The notes under the pieces are model-generated. The model was not told the DNA's origin. It worked only from the letters and a program-made list of their open reading frames with translations, and did no database searches. Shown here in pieces: positions 24,124-32,167 of a DNA stretch of 64,000 bases; the first letter of the stretch is position 1; each line of letters begins with the position of its first letter. The position numbers and the translations under genes are program-made. The DNA is taken from the NCBI GenBank assembly GCA_937952305.1, contig CALFZO010000187.1, forward strand, positions 97,691 through 161,690, in the 5' to 3' direction. Origin of the DNA: an uncultured Anaerolineales bacterium. Its GTDB lineage: Bacteria; Chloroflexota; Anaerolineae; Anaerolineales; UBA6663.

Positions 24124-26313
24124 TTGTTGAGCCTGCGCCTCGAATTGGAGGAGCCGGCCGGCCAATCGCGCCGGCGTTGGCCGGTCTGCGGGGGCGTGCC
24201 ATTCGCCCCGGCCGCCCTGGCCTCCGACGTCGGTTTGCGCCTGTACGATCCGCTCGGCCGCGAGGTGGTCATGCAGACCCGGCCCCTCGCGCTTTGGCCC
24301 GATGGTTCGCTTCGCTGGGTGTGGCTGGGCTTTCAAGTGGACCTGCCGCCGTTCGGCCACGTTGCCTATGAGCTCGTCGACCGCCCCGGCGCCGAGCGCC
24401 AGCCGGCAGCGCCCGGCGTGGCCGTGAGCCGGGTCCCGGATGGCTTTGCCGTCGACACCGGCCCATTGCGTTTCCTGGCGACGCCCGGCCCCGGCCGCGG
24501 GTTGCTGGGCCAGGTCTGGCTGGCCGGCCAACCGTTGTTGGACGACACGCGCCGGCTCGGTTTTGACCTGGAGGCGGGCGGGCGCCGCTACAGCACAGCT
24601 TGGGGCCAGGTGACGCAGATCGAGGTTGAGGAAACCGGTCCTGTGCGCGCGGTGCTCCACGTGCGCGGCGATCATCGCAGCACCGACGGCGGGCGCCTCT
24701 TCGGTTACGACTTGCGGTTGTACGCGTATGCCGGTCTGCCGTGGCTGGAGGTTGAATACACTTTCATCAACGACGCCGACGCGCCGGAGACAGAATTGGC
24801 CAGGCTTGGAGTCGAGTTGCGCCTGCAGGCTCCGGAGACCGATCCCGGACGGCCAGCAACACTCTACCTGGCCGCGCCACAGTCATCGGATGTAGCCGCC
24901 GGAGACGACGATGGGTCGGCCTTGACCGGTGTGGCGGGTTGGATGGCCGCCGGCGATGACCGGGCGAGCCTGGCGGTGGCCGTCAAGGGTTGCGCGCAAT
25001 TGGCCCCGAAGCGCTTTCATCGGGAGGGGGCTCGCCTGTGCGTAGACCTGTGGCCGGCCGAGGCCGGGCCGTTGCGCTGGCATCAGGGCATGGCGCGCAC
25101 GCACCGGATGCTCTGGTGGTTCCACACCGGGCGGGATTGGGAGCCGGCCAGCCGGTCAGTGTGCGCGGCCTACGCGGCCGCCCCCCTGGCGTGGACTCCG
25201 CGCGCCTGTAGCGAGACCGGCGCGCTCGGGCCGCTGCTGGCGCCGGAGGCGTGTCCCCTCCCGGAGCTTGAGGCCGCGCTGCACGGCCAGTTTGAGTTGT
25301 GGCACTCCACTAACCGGGCCTTGGGTTTCCTGGATTACGGCGACTTTCCGCAGACGGCGCAGTTCTGGAAAGAGGCCGGCTACATGGGCAACAACCAGCT
25401 AGACCTGGTCCATGCCCTGGCCCTGCAGTATGCCCGGACCGGCCAGCGGCGCTACTACGACGATCTGGAGGCGGCGGCCTGGCACCTGATGGACGTGGAT
25501 GTGATCCATCACACCACCCATGATCCGCTGGAGCTGGGCGGAGCGCGCATGCAGGGCACTGGCCACGTGCAGTACAACTGCGAAGGGCTGGCGGACGTCT
25601 CGGTGGCGCCGTCCCAGATATGGGTGGAGGGTCTGCTGGAGTATTACTATCTCAGCGGCGCGCCTCGCGCGTTGGAGATTGCCCGGGGCATAGGCGAGTG
25701 CCTGCTGCGCATGCTGGCGCGCGGCTGGGCGCAGCCACCGTACCATGTAGCCTGGCACGGATCGCGCGACAGCGGCTGGCCCCTGATCGCCCTGAGCGCG
25801 CTCTATGAGGCCACCGGCGAGGCGCGCTGGCTAGCAGGGGCGCGTCAGATCGTGGACGCCCTGCTGGCGGCGCAAGGTGAGGACGGCGGCTGGGATATGT
25901 GGTTCGGCTGGCGGCGGTGCCTCTCGGCCCTGCACCTGGGGATCACGCTGACCGCGCTGAGCCGCTACCACGCCCTCACGGGCGAGGCGCGGGTTCGCGC
26001 GGCGTTGCTGCGCGCCGCGGACGCCCTCGTGGCGCGCTGCGCCTTCCCGGAGGGCGTGCTCATCTACGTCGACGCGCCGGGCTATCGCTGGAACTATTAC
26101 AGCGGCGTCGCCTTTGAGGCGCTCGGCTACGCCTGGGCGCTGACAGACGACCTGCGTTACCTGCGCGCCGCCCGGCTGGCGCACCGGCGCGCGCTGGCCC
26201 GCGACCGACGCCGGCCGCTGAACGGCGCCGGCTTGGCCGACCTTTGGCGCGGCACGCTGCGCTATCTCTACTGGGCCGAACGCGCCGGCCTGCTGGCTGA
26301 TCTGCCGGGGTGA
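24124..26313 (+). CDS. RIFT-barrel protein, PL26/YetA-like, copy 2
   Basis: A 729-residue paralogue of the 19523 gene. Shared landmarks are L-A-L-W-P-D-G-S-L-R-W, D-Y-G-D-F, H-L-M-D-V-D-V-I-H-H-T-T-H-D, Q-Y-N-C-E-G and the final D-L-W-R-G-x-L-R-Y. Homology with copy 1 begins at L-L-S-L-R-L-E-L-E-E-P, so translation must begin near 24124, where only TTG codons (24124, 24127) are available and no good ribosome site is visible; an earlier frame would overlap the cupin gene. No signal peptide. Two divergent copies in one operon suggest two linkage specificities. Activity is inferred from the family. Confidence 0.72.
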   Translation: MLSLRLELEEPAGQSRRRWPVCGGVPFAPAALASDVGLRLYDPLGREVVMQTRPLALWPDGSLRWVWLGFQVDLPPFGHVAYELVDRPGAERQPAAPGVAVSRVPDGFAVDTGPLRFLATPGPGRGLLGQVWLAGQPLLDDTRRLGFDLEAGGRRYSTAWGQVTQIEVEETGPVRAVLHVRGDHRSTDGGRLFGYDLRLYAYAGLPWLEVEYTFINDADAPETELARLGVELRLQAPETDPGRPATLYLAAPQSSDVAAGDDDGSALTGVAGWMAAGDDRASLAVAVKGCAQLAPKRFHREGARLCVDLWPAEAGPLRWHQGMARTHRMLWWFHTGRDWEPASRSVCAAYAAAPLAWTPRACSETGALGPLLAPEACPLPELEAALHGQFELWHSTNRALGFLDYGDFPQTAQFWKEAGYMGNNQLDLVHALALQYARTGQRRYYDDLEAAAWHLMDVDVIHHTTHDPLELGGARMQGTGHVQYNCEGLADVSVAPSQIWVEGLLEYYYLSGAPRALEIARGIGECLLRMLARGWAQPPYHVAWHGSRDSGWPLIALSALYEATGEARWLAGARQIVDALLAAQGEDGGWDMWFGWRRCLSALHLGITLTALSRYHALTGEARVRAALLRAADALVARCAFPEGVLIYVDAPGYRWNYYSGVAFEALGYAWALTDDLRYLRAARLAHRRALARDRRRPLNGAGLADLWRGTLRYLYWAERAGLLADLPG

Positions 26314-26330
26314 GGCGGGTCAGCGCGGGG

Positions 26331-27194
26331 TTAGGCCGGCAAACGGAAGAGTTTCTGCTCGGCGGCGTAGGCGATCAGGGCCTCACGCGCCTCAGCCGTC
26401 ATCGGCGTGAAAGCTTCGCAGGCCCGCAGGACGGCCGGGAGCAGGCGCGTGTCGCCACTGGTGCACAGGCCGGTCACGTCGTGGGAGAGGACGAAATCGA
26501 CGGCCCGCTGGAGGTCGGCCGGCTCGGTCCACGGCTCGTAGCCTACCGTCCAGGGCCCCACCAGGTGCCCGCCCCACGGCCCGCGCGCGATGGATTTGAT
26601 GATCATCACGCCGACGTCGCGGGCGCGGCACTCGCGCAGCAGGGCTTCGGCCTCGCGCCGGTACTCGGCGTGGGTGAGCTGGATGAAATTGAGCGGGAAC
26701 AGGACCGAATCGAAATCGAAGCGCCGCAGGGCCTCGCGGAATACGGCCGGCGTCTGGAGCCCGTGGCCCGTGATACCGATCGAGCGGGTCAGCCCGGCGG
26801 CGCGGGCCTCCACGATGGCCTCCAGGGCGCCGCCCGGCCGGGTGACAGCGTCCAGTTCGTCGAAGGTGGTCACGGCGTGGAGCTGGTACAGGTCGAAGCG
26901 CTCCACGCCGAGCCGGTCTAGCGACCGGCGCAGTTCGGCCGCCGCGGCCTCCCGGTCGCGCTGCTGGGTCTTGCCGCCCAGGAAAAAGCGCTCCCGGTGG
27001 CGAGCCAGCCACGGCGCCAGACGTTCCTCGGCGTTGCCGTAGGACGGAGCGACGTCGATGTGGTTCACGCCCTGGGCCAGGACACGTTCCATGGCGGCGT
27101 CGACTGTCGGTTGATCGGCGTAGGCGAAGGCGAAGGCGCCGAGGATGGCGACGGTGCTCAGATGGCCGGTGCGGCCAAAGCGGCGGAGTTCCAT
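26331..27194 (-). CDS. aldo/keto reductase (short form)
   Basis: A 287-residue aldo/keto reductase, convergent with the preceding PL26-like gene (17 nt apart). Tetrad candidates are D and Y of I-D-V-A-P-S-Y-G, K of L-G-G-K-T and H of Y-Q-L-H-A-V-T. It is of the short oxidoreductase type in which the C-terminal Cys-rich domain is absent. Only distantly related to the tandem pair at 15872-17849. It is separated by 130 nt of unremarkable DNA from the phosphoesterase gene upstream in the same direction. Confidence 0.85.
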   Translation of the reverse strand: MELRRFGRTGHLSTVAILGAFAFAYADQPTVDAAMERVLAQGVNHIDVAPSYGNAEERLAPWLARHRERFFLGGKTQQRDREAAAAELRRSLDRLGVERFDLYQLHAVTTFDELDAVTRPGGALEAIVEARAAGLTRSIGITGHGLQTPAVFREALRRFDFDSVLFPLNFIQLTHAEYRREAEALLRECRARDVGVMIIKSIARGPWGGHLVGPWTVGYEPWTEPADLQRAVDFVLSHDVTGLCTSGDTRLLPAVLRACEAFTPMTAEAREALIAYAAEQKLFRLPA

Positions 27195-27324
27195 GGGTCA
27201 CCTGCCTCAAGCGTTCTGAGAAGCGATCCGGGGCTGCCTCGAACGGAAGGTGATGATACTGGCCAACGACGTGCTGATCCGGGCAGGTGGGCCTGGCCGG
27301 CGGCTGGCTGGGGCACGGCGGACC

Positions 27325-28950
27325 TCAGTCGTCGCCGGAGCTTTCAATGAGACGCACGTCGTCGAACCAGGCGGTGCCGGTGGAGCCGGGGGTCGTCGTC
27401 AGCACGATCCGGCAGGCGTAAATATAGCGCGGCAGGGGCGGCACCGCCAGGCTCAGGCGCGTCCAGGTGCGGGTGCCGGCCAACGGCGGCGACGTCACTC
27501 GGCTCATGAAGCCCATGTCGCCGTTCCATTCCAGTGCGAGGCAGACCCCGCCGGTCAGCGCGTCGGTCTTAACCCAGGCGGAGAGCTCATAAGCCTTGCC
27601 TGCCACGGCCTCGTAGGCCCGCCCCTCGTCCTTGAGGACGCGCCGCAGGGCGGGCAGGCACGGCCCGGGGGTGGAGCGATGCCAGCGCAGACTGGGCCAG
27701 CCGGAGCGGGTCACGTCGGCGTCGGCCGCGAACTGAGATGGCGGAAAGACCCAACTCACGGGGTCCTCGTCGCAGCCGGCCAGGTGCAGGGGCCGCTCCG
27801 GCCGAGCCGAGCGGATGGCCGGCGTCGCGGCCGGCGCCGAGGTGGGCTGGGCGAATGGCTCAGTGTGGCGCAGGCTGAACATATCGAAGAGCCGGTCGTC
27901 CACGTCGATCGCGCGGACGCAGCACTCATCGGGCGTGACGCTGGTCAGCAGAAAGTGATTGCAGGCGCGCGCCAGGGCGGTCGTTGGGTGGAGATGGGCC
28001 CACAACTGGCTGGGGGGCAAGGTCATGTGGTAGCCCCCGCCGCCCGCAACCAGATAGACGACGCCGGCGGTCCCATCGTATCGCCCGCCGGTCAGCGGAT
28101 AGGTGCGGTGGTAGAGCGTGGCGTGCGCACTGTAGACGAGGTGGACGCGAGACCGTTCGAACAGTGGACACAGGCAACGGGTCTGCGGGATCTCATAGTC
28201 GTTCGAGCAGTAGGGCGGATGATGGATGAATACGAACCGCCAGCGGCTGGCCTGGGCCTGGCGCAGGTCGTCTTCCAGCCAGAGCCATTGTTCGGAGCCG
28301 GGCCGGTAGTCTAGATTGCTGTTGAGCACGGTGAAATGGGCGCACCCGTAGTCAAAAGCGTACCAGTAATGCGGCTCCGGGAAAGAGAAGTACCGGTAGT
28401 AGCCCTCGTTTGTCGAGTCGTGGTTGCCCATGGCCGCGAACCAGGGCGTGTACGGCAGCAGGTCGCGCGTGTCCGGGAAGAAGTCGCTGAAGTAGCGCCC
28501 GCTCACGTCCTGGGCATGGTCACCGGCCCCGACGCAGAACATCGCCCGATAGGTGCGGGCCAGGGCAGCGTTGCGCCGGTGCGCCTCCCGCGCGCGCAGG
28601 CTGTCGCCGTAGGTGGCAAACCGAAAGGGCGAGTCGGGGCGCACGGCCGTGAAAAAGCTGGCGCCGGGGCTGACAGCGGGCGCGCTGCCGGTTGCCGCCG
28701 AACTGACGCGATAGAAATACTCCCACTCTGCTTGCAGACCCTCCACCGTCACAACATGCACCGTCGTCGGCCGGGGGTCCTCAACGCGCAGCGGGTAGGT
28801 GGGCAGCCGGCGCTCGTCGTAGGCATAGGCTCCCAGGCGCGAGGCCGGTTCGTACTCCACCACGGACGAGGCCGGCGCGTCGGTGTGCCACCGGATCGTC
28901 ATGGACGTCGGCGACACATTCTGAAGGTAAGGCCCGCAGATGAGACGCAT
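27325..28950 (-). CDS. purple-acid-phosphatase-like metallophosphoesterase with C-terminal carbohydrate-binding-like domain
   Basis: A 541-residue protein: an N-terminal fibronectin-III-like domain (1-105) as in purple acid phosphatases, a calcineurin-type core (about 108-330) and a beta-sandwich C-terminus (about 380-541, ending W-F-D-D-V-R-L) resembling a carbohydrate-binding module. Metal motifs: Y-G-D116, G-A-G-D144, G-N-H-D (175-178), I-H-H-P. The last motif, normally G-H-x-H, reads S-A-H-A-T, so one ligand is replaced. No signal peptide is seen, unlike most homologues. Activity may be altered. The amidohydrolase-fold gene lies 3 nt downstream in the plus coordinate, so upstream in the message. 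Confidence 0.75.
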   Translation of the reverse strand: MRLICGPYLQNVSPTSMTIRWHTDAPASSVVEYEPASRLGAYAYDERRLPTYPLRVEDPRPTTVHVVTVEGLQAEWEYFYRVSSAATGSAPAVSPGASFFTAVRPDSPFRFATYGDSLRAREAHRRNAALARTYRAMFCVGAGDHAQDVSGRYFSDFFPDTRDLLPYTPWFAAMGNHDSTNEGYYRYFSFPEPHYWYAFDYGCAHFTVLNSNLDYRPGSEQWLWLEDDLRQAQASRWRFVFIHHPPYCSNDYEIPQTRCLCPLFERSRVHLVYSAHATLYHRTYPLTGGRYDGTAGVVYLVAGGGGYHMTLPPSQLWAHLHPTTALARACNHFLLTSVTPDECCVRAIDVDDRLFDMFSLRHTEPFAQPTSAPAATPAIRSARPERPLHLAGCDEDPVSWVFPPSQFAADADVTRSGWPSLRWHRSTPGPCLPALRRVLKDEGRAYEAVAGKAYELSAWVKTDALTGGVCLALEWNGDMGFMSRVTSPPLAGTRTWTRLSLAVPPLPRYIYACRIVLTTTPGSTGTAWFDDVRLIESSGDD

Positions 28951-28953
28951 GGG

Positions 28954-29676
28954 TCACAGCTGAAGCAGCCGCCGCAAGTTGCCGCCGAACACCAAGGCCT
29001 TGTCGGCCTCCGGCACCGCCGCGTGCTCGATCTGCGCGGTGGCGGCCGAGACATAGGCCAGCGGCGCATTGGAGCCAAACAGCAGGCGCTCAACGCCGAC
29101 CTCCGCCTTGAGCACCTCCACCCAGTTGGGCGAGTTGATCATGTGCGTCTCGATGTAGACGTTCGGCGTCTCCTGCATGACCACGATGGCTTCGGCCAGC
29201 GCCGCGTATTTGAAAGACTCGATGATCACCGGGTTGGGGATCTTAGCGGCCAGGTCGCCGATGGCGGTGAAGCCCTCCTCGGCCGGCAGCATCAGGGCCA
29301 CGCCCGCCGGCGCCAGGACCTCGCGCAGGAGCTTGCGAAACGGGGCCTGGCCGATGTGCCATTCCTGATACTGCGGGAAGAAGCGGAACAGCCGCACGCC
29401 GGCGTCGATCAGGCGCCGGGCCTCGTCCAGGCAGCCCAGCCAGCGGCAGACGTTCACGGTGCCGACCGGGATCAACTCCGGATGCGCGCGCGCCGCAGCC
29501 AGGGTCTCCGCGTTGCCCTCGACGAAGTCATACAGGATGCCGGCCGCCGAGAGCGTGCAGGCTCGCGCGATCCCGTAGGTCCGCATCTGGCTGAGCAGGG
29601 TGGGCAGGGCAATATCCGCCTGGCGCTTGGGCCAGATACCGAACACGGTGCAGACATCCAGGATTTCGTGAGGCAT
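28954..29676 (-). CDS. amidohydrolase-fold protein lacking all metal ligands
   Basis: A 240-residue TIM-barrel protein of the amidohydrolase_2 type. The strand that normally carries HxH reads L-D-V-C-T-V-F-G; the later ligand positions read M-L-P-A-E, I-I-E-S-F and G-S-N-A-P instead of V-H, H-S-G and S-D. The C-terminal L-V-F-G-G-N-L-R-R-L-L matches the tail of the double amidohydrolase at 8394-10043 (L-V-L-G-G-N-I-R-R-L-L). It is therefore a free-standing relative of the ligand-less half of that protein. It lies between two phosphoesterase genes. A pseudo-enzyme or partner-subunit role is inferred. Confidence 0.75.
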   Translation of the reverse strand: MPHEILDVCTVFGIWPKRQADIALPTLLSQMRTYGIARACTLSAAGILYDFVEGNAETLAAARAHPELIPVGTVNVCRWLGCLDEARRLIDAGVRLFRFFPQYQEWHIGQAPFRKLLREVLAPAGVALMLPAEEGFTAIGDLAAKIPNPVIIESFKYAALAEAIVVMQETPNVYIETHMINSPNWVEVLKAEVGVERLLFGSNAPLAYVSAATAQIEHAAVPEADKALVFGGNLRRLLQL

Positions 29677-29694
29677 GCGGGCTCTCCTCGGCCA

Positions 29695-30645
29695 TCAGGT
29701 CAGGGCAATTTCCAGATCACGGTCTTCGGGCCGGCCGGCCACCCAGTCGTTGCGCCATTCGGGCATGTACGACAGGTCGCGGAAGCGCGCTTCGGGCAGG
29801 CCGTGGGTGGTGAGCGACAAGCGACCGGGCGTGAGTGTGGCGATCCGGAATTCGAACGGGTACTCGCGCAGCGCAGCCGTTTGGACGAAGGCCAGGCCGT
29901 CCACACGGGTGACGTCGTGGATGTGCCAGTGACCGGCCAGCGCCAGTTTCACCTGCGGATAGCGGGCGATCAACGCGCGCAGCTCCGCGCGGCGCGCCAC
30001 GTCGCCCATCAGGTCGACCAGCGCGGTCGCCGGGCCGCGCGGCGCCTGCCCCCGCGGCAGCGTGGCCACCGGGTAAAGTGGCTTGAAGTCCAGAGGCGCG
30101 TGGCTCACCAGGATCACCGGCCGGTCGGCGGCCTCGGCCAGTTCCGCTTCCAGCCATCGCAATTCGTCCGGGCCAGGGCCCAGGCCCGCGATCTCGCCGC
30201 GGTCGTAGCGGTCCTTGTCTAGATAGCGGGCGGTGCGGCCCTGGCGGTCGACCCAGTAGGCCACGTCCAAGAAGAGGAAGCGCAGGCCGGCCAGGTCACG
30301 CCGGAAATAACAGTCTCCGCCGGCCAGGCCGGCGCGGGCCGCCAGAGCGGCCCGGACGCCCGGAAACCAAGTGTCGTGGTTGCCGGGGACCGCATACCAC
30401 GGGCAGCCGGCCTGGTCCATGATCTGGCAGGCCAGCTCGAAGTTGGCTGGATCGCAATGGCCGGTCAGGTCGCCGCAGTGGATGATGAAATCCGGCGCCA
30501 GTGCGCGCAGCGCCTGCACCAGGCTGGCCCCGACCTCGGCTGCGCGGGTCTGCAGGATGCGGTTCCACCACAACCCGTCTTGGGCAACTGCGCCAGGCGC
30601 GAAGAAGTGAGTATCCGACAGGATGGCGAACCTTAGGACTGCCAT
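29695..30645 (-). CDS. calcineurin-type metallophosphoesterase
   Basis: A 316-residue metallophosphoesterase with a full motif set: D11-x-H13 (S-D-T-H), G-D59 (H-C-G-D-L), G-N-H-D (88-91), V-S-H-A-P and G-H-W-H. It belongs to the cyclic-nucleotide phosphodiesterase/CpdA-like group; a phosphosugar or phosphodiester substrate is plausible. The start is ATG 30645; a longer frame would extend through the predicted promoter. It is the first gene of the minus-strand block and should be controlled by the promoter at 30676-30705. Confidence 0.85.
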   Translation of the reverse strand: MAVLRFAILSDTHFFAPGAVAQDGLWWNRILQTRAAEVGASLVQALRALAPDFIIHCGDLTGHCDPANFELACQIMDQAGCPWYAVPGNHDTWFPGVRAALAARAGLAGGDCYFRRDLAGLRFLFLDVAYWVDRQGRTARYLDKDRYDRGEIAGLGPGPDELRWLEAELAEAADRPVILVSHAPLDFKPLYPVATLPRGQAPRGPATALVDLMGDVARRAELRALIARYPQVKLALAGHWHIHDVTRVDGLAFVQTAALREYPFEFRIATLTPGRLSLTTHGLPEARFRDLSYMPEWRNDWVAGRPEDRDLEIALT

Positions 30646-30675
30646 CTTCTTTTTAGACCTATATAAAGATGTCTG

Positions 30676-30705
30676 TTTATAGCACGCTATTTCGCCATAC
30701 GTCAA
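30676..30705 (-). promoter_or_regulatory. sigma70-type promoter for the minus-strand phosphoesterase block
   Basis: On the minus strand TTGACG (30700-30705) is followed after 18 bp by TATAAA (30676-30681). Start of transcription would be near 30669, about 24 nt before the ATG at 30645. It lies in an AT-rich gap and is back-to-back with a plus-strand promoter 15 bp away, so the two probably share regulator sites. Confidence 0.55.
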
Positions 30706-30719
30706 ACAAGAAGCCCGTG

Positions 30720-30748
30720 TTGACAGCTCTATTCTGTGTGCATATTAT
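30720..30748 (+). promoter_or_regulatory. sigma70-type promoter for the ceramidase-like operon
   Basis: A perfect TTGACA at 30720-30725, 17-bp spacer, TATTAT at 30743-30748 (overlapping TATAAT three bases on). Transcription would start near 30755, leaving an untranslated leader of about 147 nt before the ATG at 30902. The leader holds no convincing gene but does contain short self-complementary pieces such as AAGGTGCGTACCTT near 30840-30853. Confidence 0.6.
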
Positions 30749-30901
30749 AATCACTTGATGAACTTGGCGAATCCGATGATGGGGAGTGTGCCCGGGGTAA
30801 TGTCATTCGGGCCAAGTGATCATCCAGAGACGGGCAAGCAAGGTGCGTACCTTGGTGTCGGTGCACAGGATCAGCTCAAGCTCAGCTCTAAGGAGTCGTC
30901 C

Positions 30902-32161
30902 ATGTCGTTTGAACCGATATTGGCGGGTTTTGGCAAAGTGAACATCACGCCCGAGCTGGACGCTGCTGGGACATTTGAGATCCTCGACCCCATCTACATC
31001 CGGGCCCTCCACCTCCGCCAGGGCTCGCGCCAGGCGACTTTTCTGGCGGCGGACCTCTTCTTACTCGACGATCGCTTCCACGAGATCCTGGCGCGCGCCC
31101 TGCAGGATACTGATGTAGACCCGGATTGGGTGCTCCGCGGGGCCAGCCACCTCGGAACCGGGCCGACGTTCTTTCAGTATTATGTGAATCAACCCACTGA
31201 GGCGCTCAAGCAGTTCGGCCAGGAGGCGCGCTACGCCCAGGCCGCGGCCGAAGCGGTGCGCCTGGCGGTGGCTGACCTGGCCCCGGCCCGCCTGGCGGTT
31301 GGGGCGGGTGAGGTGCAGGGCCTCTCCTACAACCGCCGCGCGCATGACGCCGACGGCCGCCTGGTGATGGTCTCGCTGACCCAGTATCCGGAGCCGCCAG
31401 ACCACCTGCGCTACGACCCCGTCGATCCGCAGTTGGGCGTCCTGCGCTGCGACCGAGATGGCCGGCCGCCGTTGGCACTGGTCAACTTTGGTTGCCATGC
31501 CCTGGCGCTATGGGCCCGGCGTGGAAACATCTCCGCCGATTACCCAGGGCGGCTGATGGGGCTATTGGCTGACACCGGTATTGAAGCCCTGTTTTTCCAG
31601 GGCGCGCTGGGCAACGTCCACCCCGTCCGCAAGACCGACGACCCCTGCGGGCGCATCGCGCGCGGGCTGGCGGACGAAGTCCTGCGCGTCTGGCACACTC
31701 TTCAGCCGCAAGCCGATCTGGCGCTGAAATTTCACGCCAAGACCGTGGCAGTGGGCCGCCAGCCCGCGCTGGCCGTGGGCGAGGCCAAACAGGCCTGGGC
31801 GGCCCAACCGCCGTCGAGCGAGGGCCTGGCGCGCTATCGCTATTGGCTGGCCGAGAACTATGCCGGGATGACCCACTCACCCTATCGCTATTTCGTGGTC
31901 ACGCTTGGCTCGGCGGCGCTTCTGCATATGCCGGGGGAACCTTTCGTCGAGACGGCGCAAGCGATTCGGCAGGCGGCGCCCTTCCAGCCGGTCTTGATCC
32001 TTACCAACCCGTGCCCGGAGGTGGGCTACCTGCCGACACCAGAGGCGCACGCCGAAGGCGGCGACGAGCCGCAATTTGCGCCGCTCGAGGCCCAGGCGGA
32101 GGTCGTGATCCGGCGGGGCGCGCTTGAGGTCCTGCGCGAAGCCGCCGACCGCTCCAGGTAG
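30902..32161 (+). CDS. neutral-ceramidase-like hydrolase, copy 1
   Basis: A 419-residue protein resembling the N-terminal catalytic domain of neutral/alkaline ceramidases. Landmarks are the N-terminal G-F-G-K-V-N-I-T-P, R-G-A-S-H-L-G-T-G-P (counterpart of the zinc H-T-H-x-G-P), N-F-G-C-H-A-L-A-L and F-F-Q-G-A-L-G-N-V-H-P, matching the family's serine/G-D-V region. The first motif has lost one histidine of H-x-H. No signal peptide. The start is set by AAGGAG 6 nt before ATG 30902. In this setting a sugar amide or N-acyl amino sugar is a more likely substrate than ceramide. Moderate confidence in the family. Confidence 0.7.
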   Translation: MSFEPILAGFGKVNITPELDAAGTFEILDPIYIRALHLRQGSRQATFLAADLFLLDDRFHEILARALQDTDVDPDWVLRGASHLGTGPTFFQYYVNQPTEALKQFGQEARYAQAAAEAVRLAVADLAPARLAVGAGEVQGLSYNRRAHDADGRLVMVSLTQYPEPPDHLRYDPVDPQLGVLRCDRDGRPPLALVNFGCHALALWARRGNISADYPGRLMGLLADTGIEALFFQGALGNVHPVRKTDDPCGRIARGLADEVLRVWHTLQPQADLALKFHAKTVAVGRQPALAVGEAKQAWAAQPPSSEGLARYRYWLAENYAGMTHSPYRYFVVTLGSAALLHMPGEPFVETAQAIRQAAPFQPVLILTNPCPEVGYLPTPEAHAEGGDEPQFAPLEAQAEVVIRRGALEVLREAADRSR

Positions 32162-32167
32162 TAATCC

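Noticed and set aside
28336..30222. 628-codon plus-strand frame opposite the phosphoesterase and amidohydrolase-fold genes
   Set aside because: Spans three good minus-strand genes including their junctions and translates to an Arg/Gly/Ala-rich low-information protein; not credible.
30755..30901. N-terminal extension of the ceramidase-like protein starting at 30755
   Set aside because: It begins at the predicted transcription start, has no similarity to the family, and ATG 30902 has a good AAGGAG site and matches the family's N-terminus.
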